A stretch of DNA of 62,015 nucleotides from a virus, in IMG/VR virus record IMGVR_UViG_3300027754_000093, positions 1 to 62,015 of that record. One strand, 5' to 3'. This document shows, in pieces, positions 61,918 to 62,015 of this stretch. The position numbers and the translations under genes are program-made. Within the stretch, counting starts at the first letter, position 1; every line of letters starts with the position of its first letter. The notes beneath the pieces are model-generated. The model saw only the letters and a list, made by a program, of their open reading frames with translations, did no database searches and was not told the origin of the DNA.

Positions 61918-62015
61918 ATGAGTATTCTTATATCATTACCTTGTTATGGTGGATTGGTGAATGAAAAAACCACCACATCACTTTTCAATCTTGGTAAACT
62001 TTTAGTTCGTAATAA
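61918..62015 (+). CDS. Start of probable glycosyltransferase, truncated by window
   Basis: An open frame begins four bases after the 590-residue gene and runs off the end (32 residues visible). The opening MSILISLPCYGGLVNEKTTTS has the form of GT-A glycosyltransferases (IxISxPCYGGxVxxxxxxSL), where the first strand and loop bind the sugar nucleotide. Phage copies can modify virion or host glycans. With only the first strand visible the call is tentative. Confidence 0.55.
   Translation, partial: MSILISLPCYGGLVNEKTTTSLFNLGKLLVRN

Overview
The window is part of the genome of a T4-like cyanomyovirus, a marine phage of Synechococcus or Prochlorococcus. Three things point there: a complete photosystem II D2 gene (psbD), small cyanophage genes of the 2-8 kb region, and T4 core genes (33, 59, 32, 53, 48, 4, 54, 26, 51, a 27-like gene and 5) in cyanophage order. 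The DNA is AT-rich, nearly every gene overlaps or abuts the next, and no tRNA, rRNA, CRISPR array, IS element or integrase is visible. The exact host cannot be read from the sequence.

Region 1 (1-8.3 kb, plus strand): the end of an unidentified gene, psbD, an HNH endonuclease beside it, a glutaredoxin, small conserved proteins, a metallophosphoesterase, thyX, a PhoH-like ATPase and a PD-(D/E)XK nuclease. These redirect host photosynthesis and nucleotide supply. They lead into transcription and replication: gp33 late-transcription co-activator, gp59 helicase loader, a DUF1825-like protein and the gp32 ssDNA-binding protein, which has a strong sigma70-type promoter and a terminator.

Region 2 (9.3-12.4 kb, minus strand): gp53, gp48, an unidentified 170-residue protein and gp4, an inverted baseplate and head-completion block.

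Region 3 (12.4-24.3 kb, plus): gp54, gp26, gp51, a lysozyme-domain protein, an M23-peptidase protein, a gp27-like hub, gp5, a beta-helical needle-like protein and two more tail proteins. At the end of gene 26 a T TTT TTC heptamer in the correct frame leads directly into gene 51. This looks like a programmed -1 frameshift of the kind used by tail-assembly chaperone genes, and it is the best candidate here for an undescribed mechanism.

Region 4 (24.3-62 kb, plus): an unusually large fibre and adhesin cassette. It holds many giant repetitive virion proteins with pectin-lyase-like beta-helices, GIGTT-type trimerisation repeats, an HxH-rich fibre tip, a glycine-rich adhesin, a cupredoxin-like domain and a LamG-like lectin, plus a fibre-assembly chaperone. 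One three-gene module (beta-helix protein, small cap-like protein, long fibre) occurs twice. A GC-rich island with a near-perfect sigma70 promoter and a 54-residue gene interrupts the cassette like a moron. The window ends in the start of a probable glycosyltransferase.

Late-promoter-like motifs (ATAAATA or CTAAATA) recur in the short gaps before structural genes, and four hairpin terminators plus one overlapping a gene end mark transcription units.
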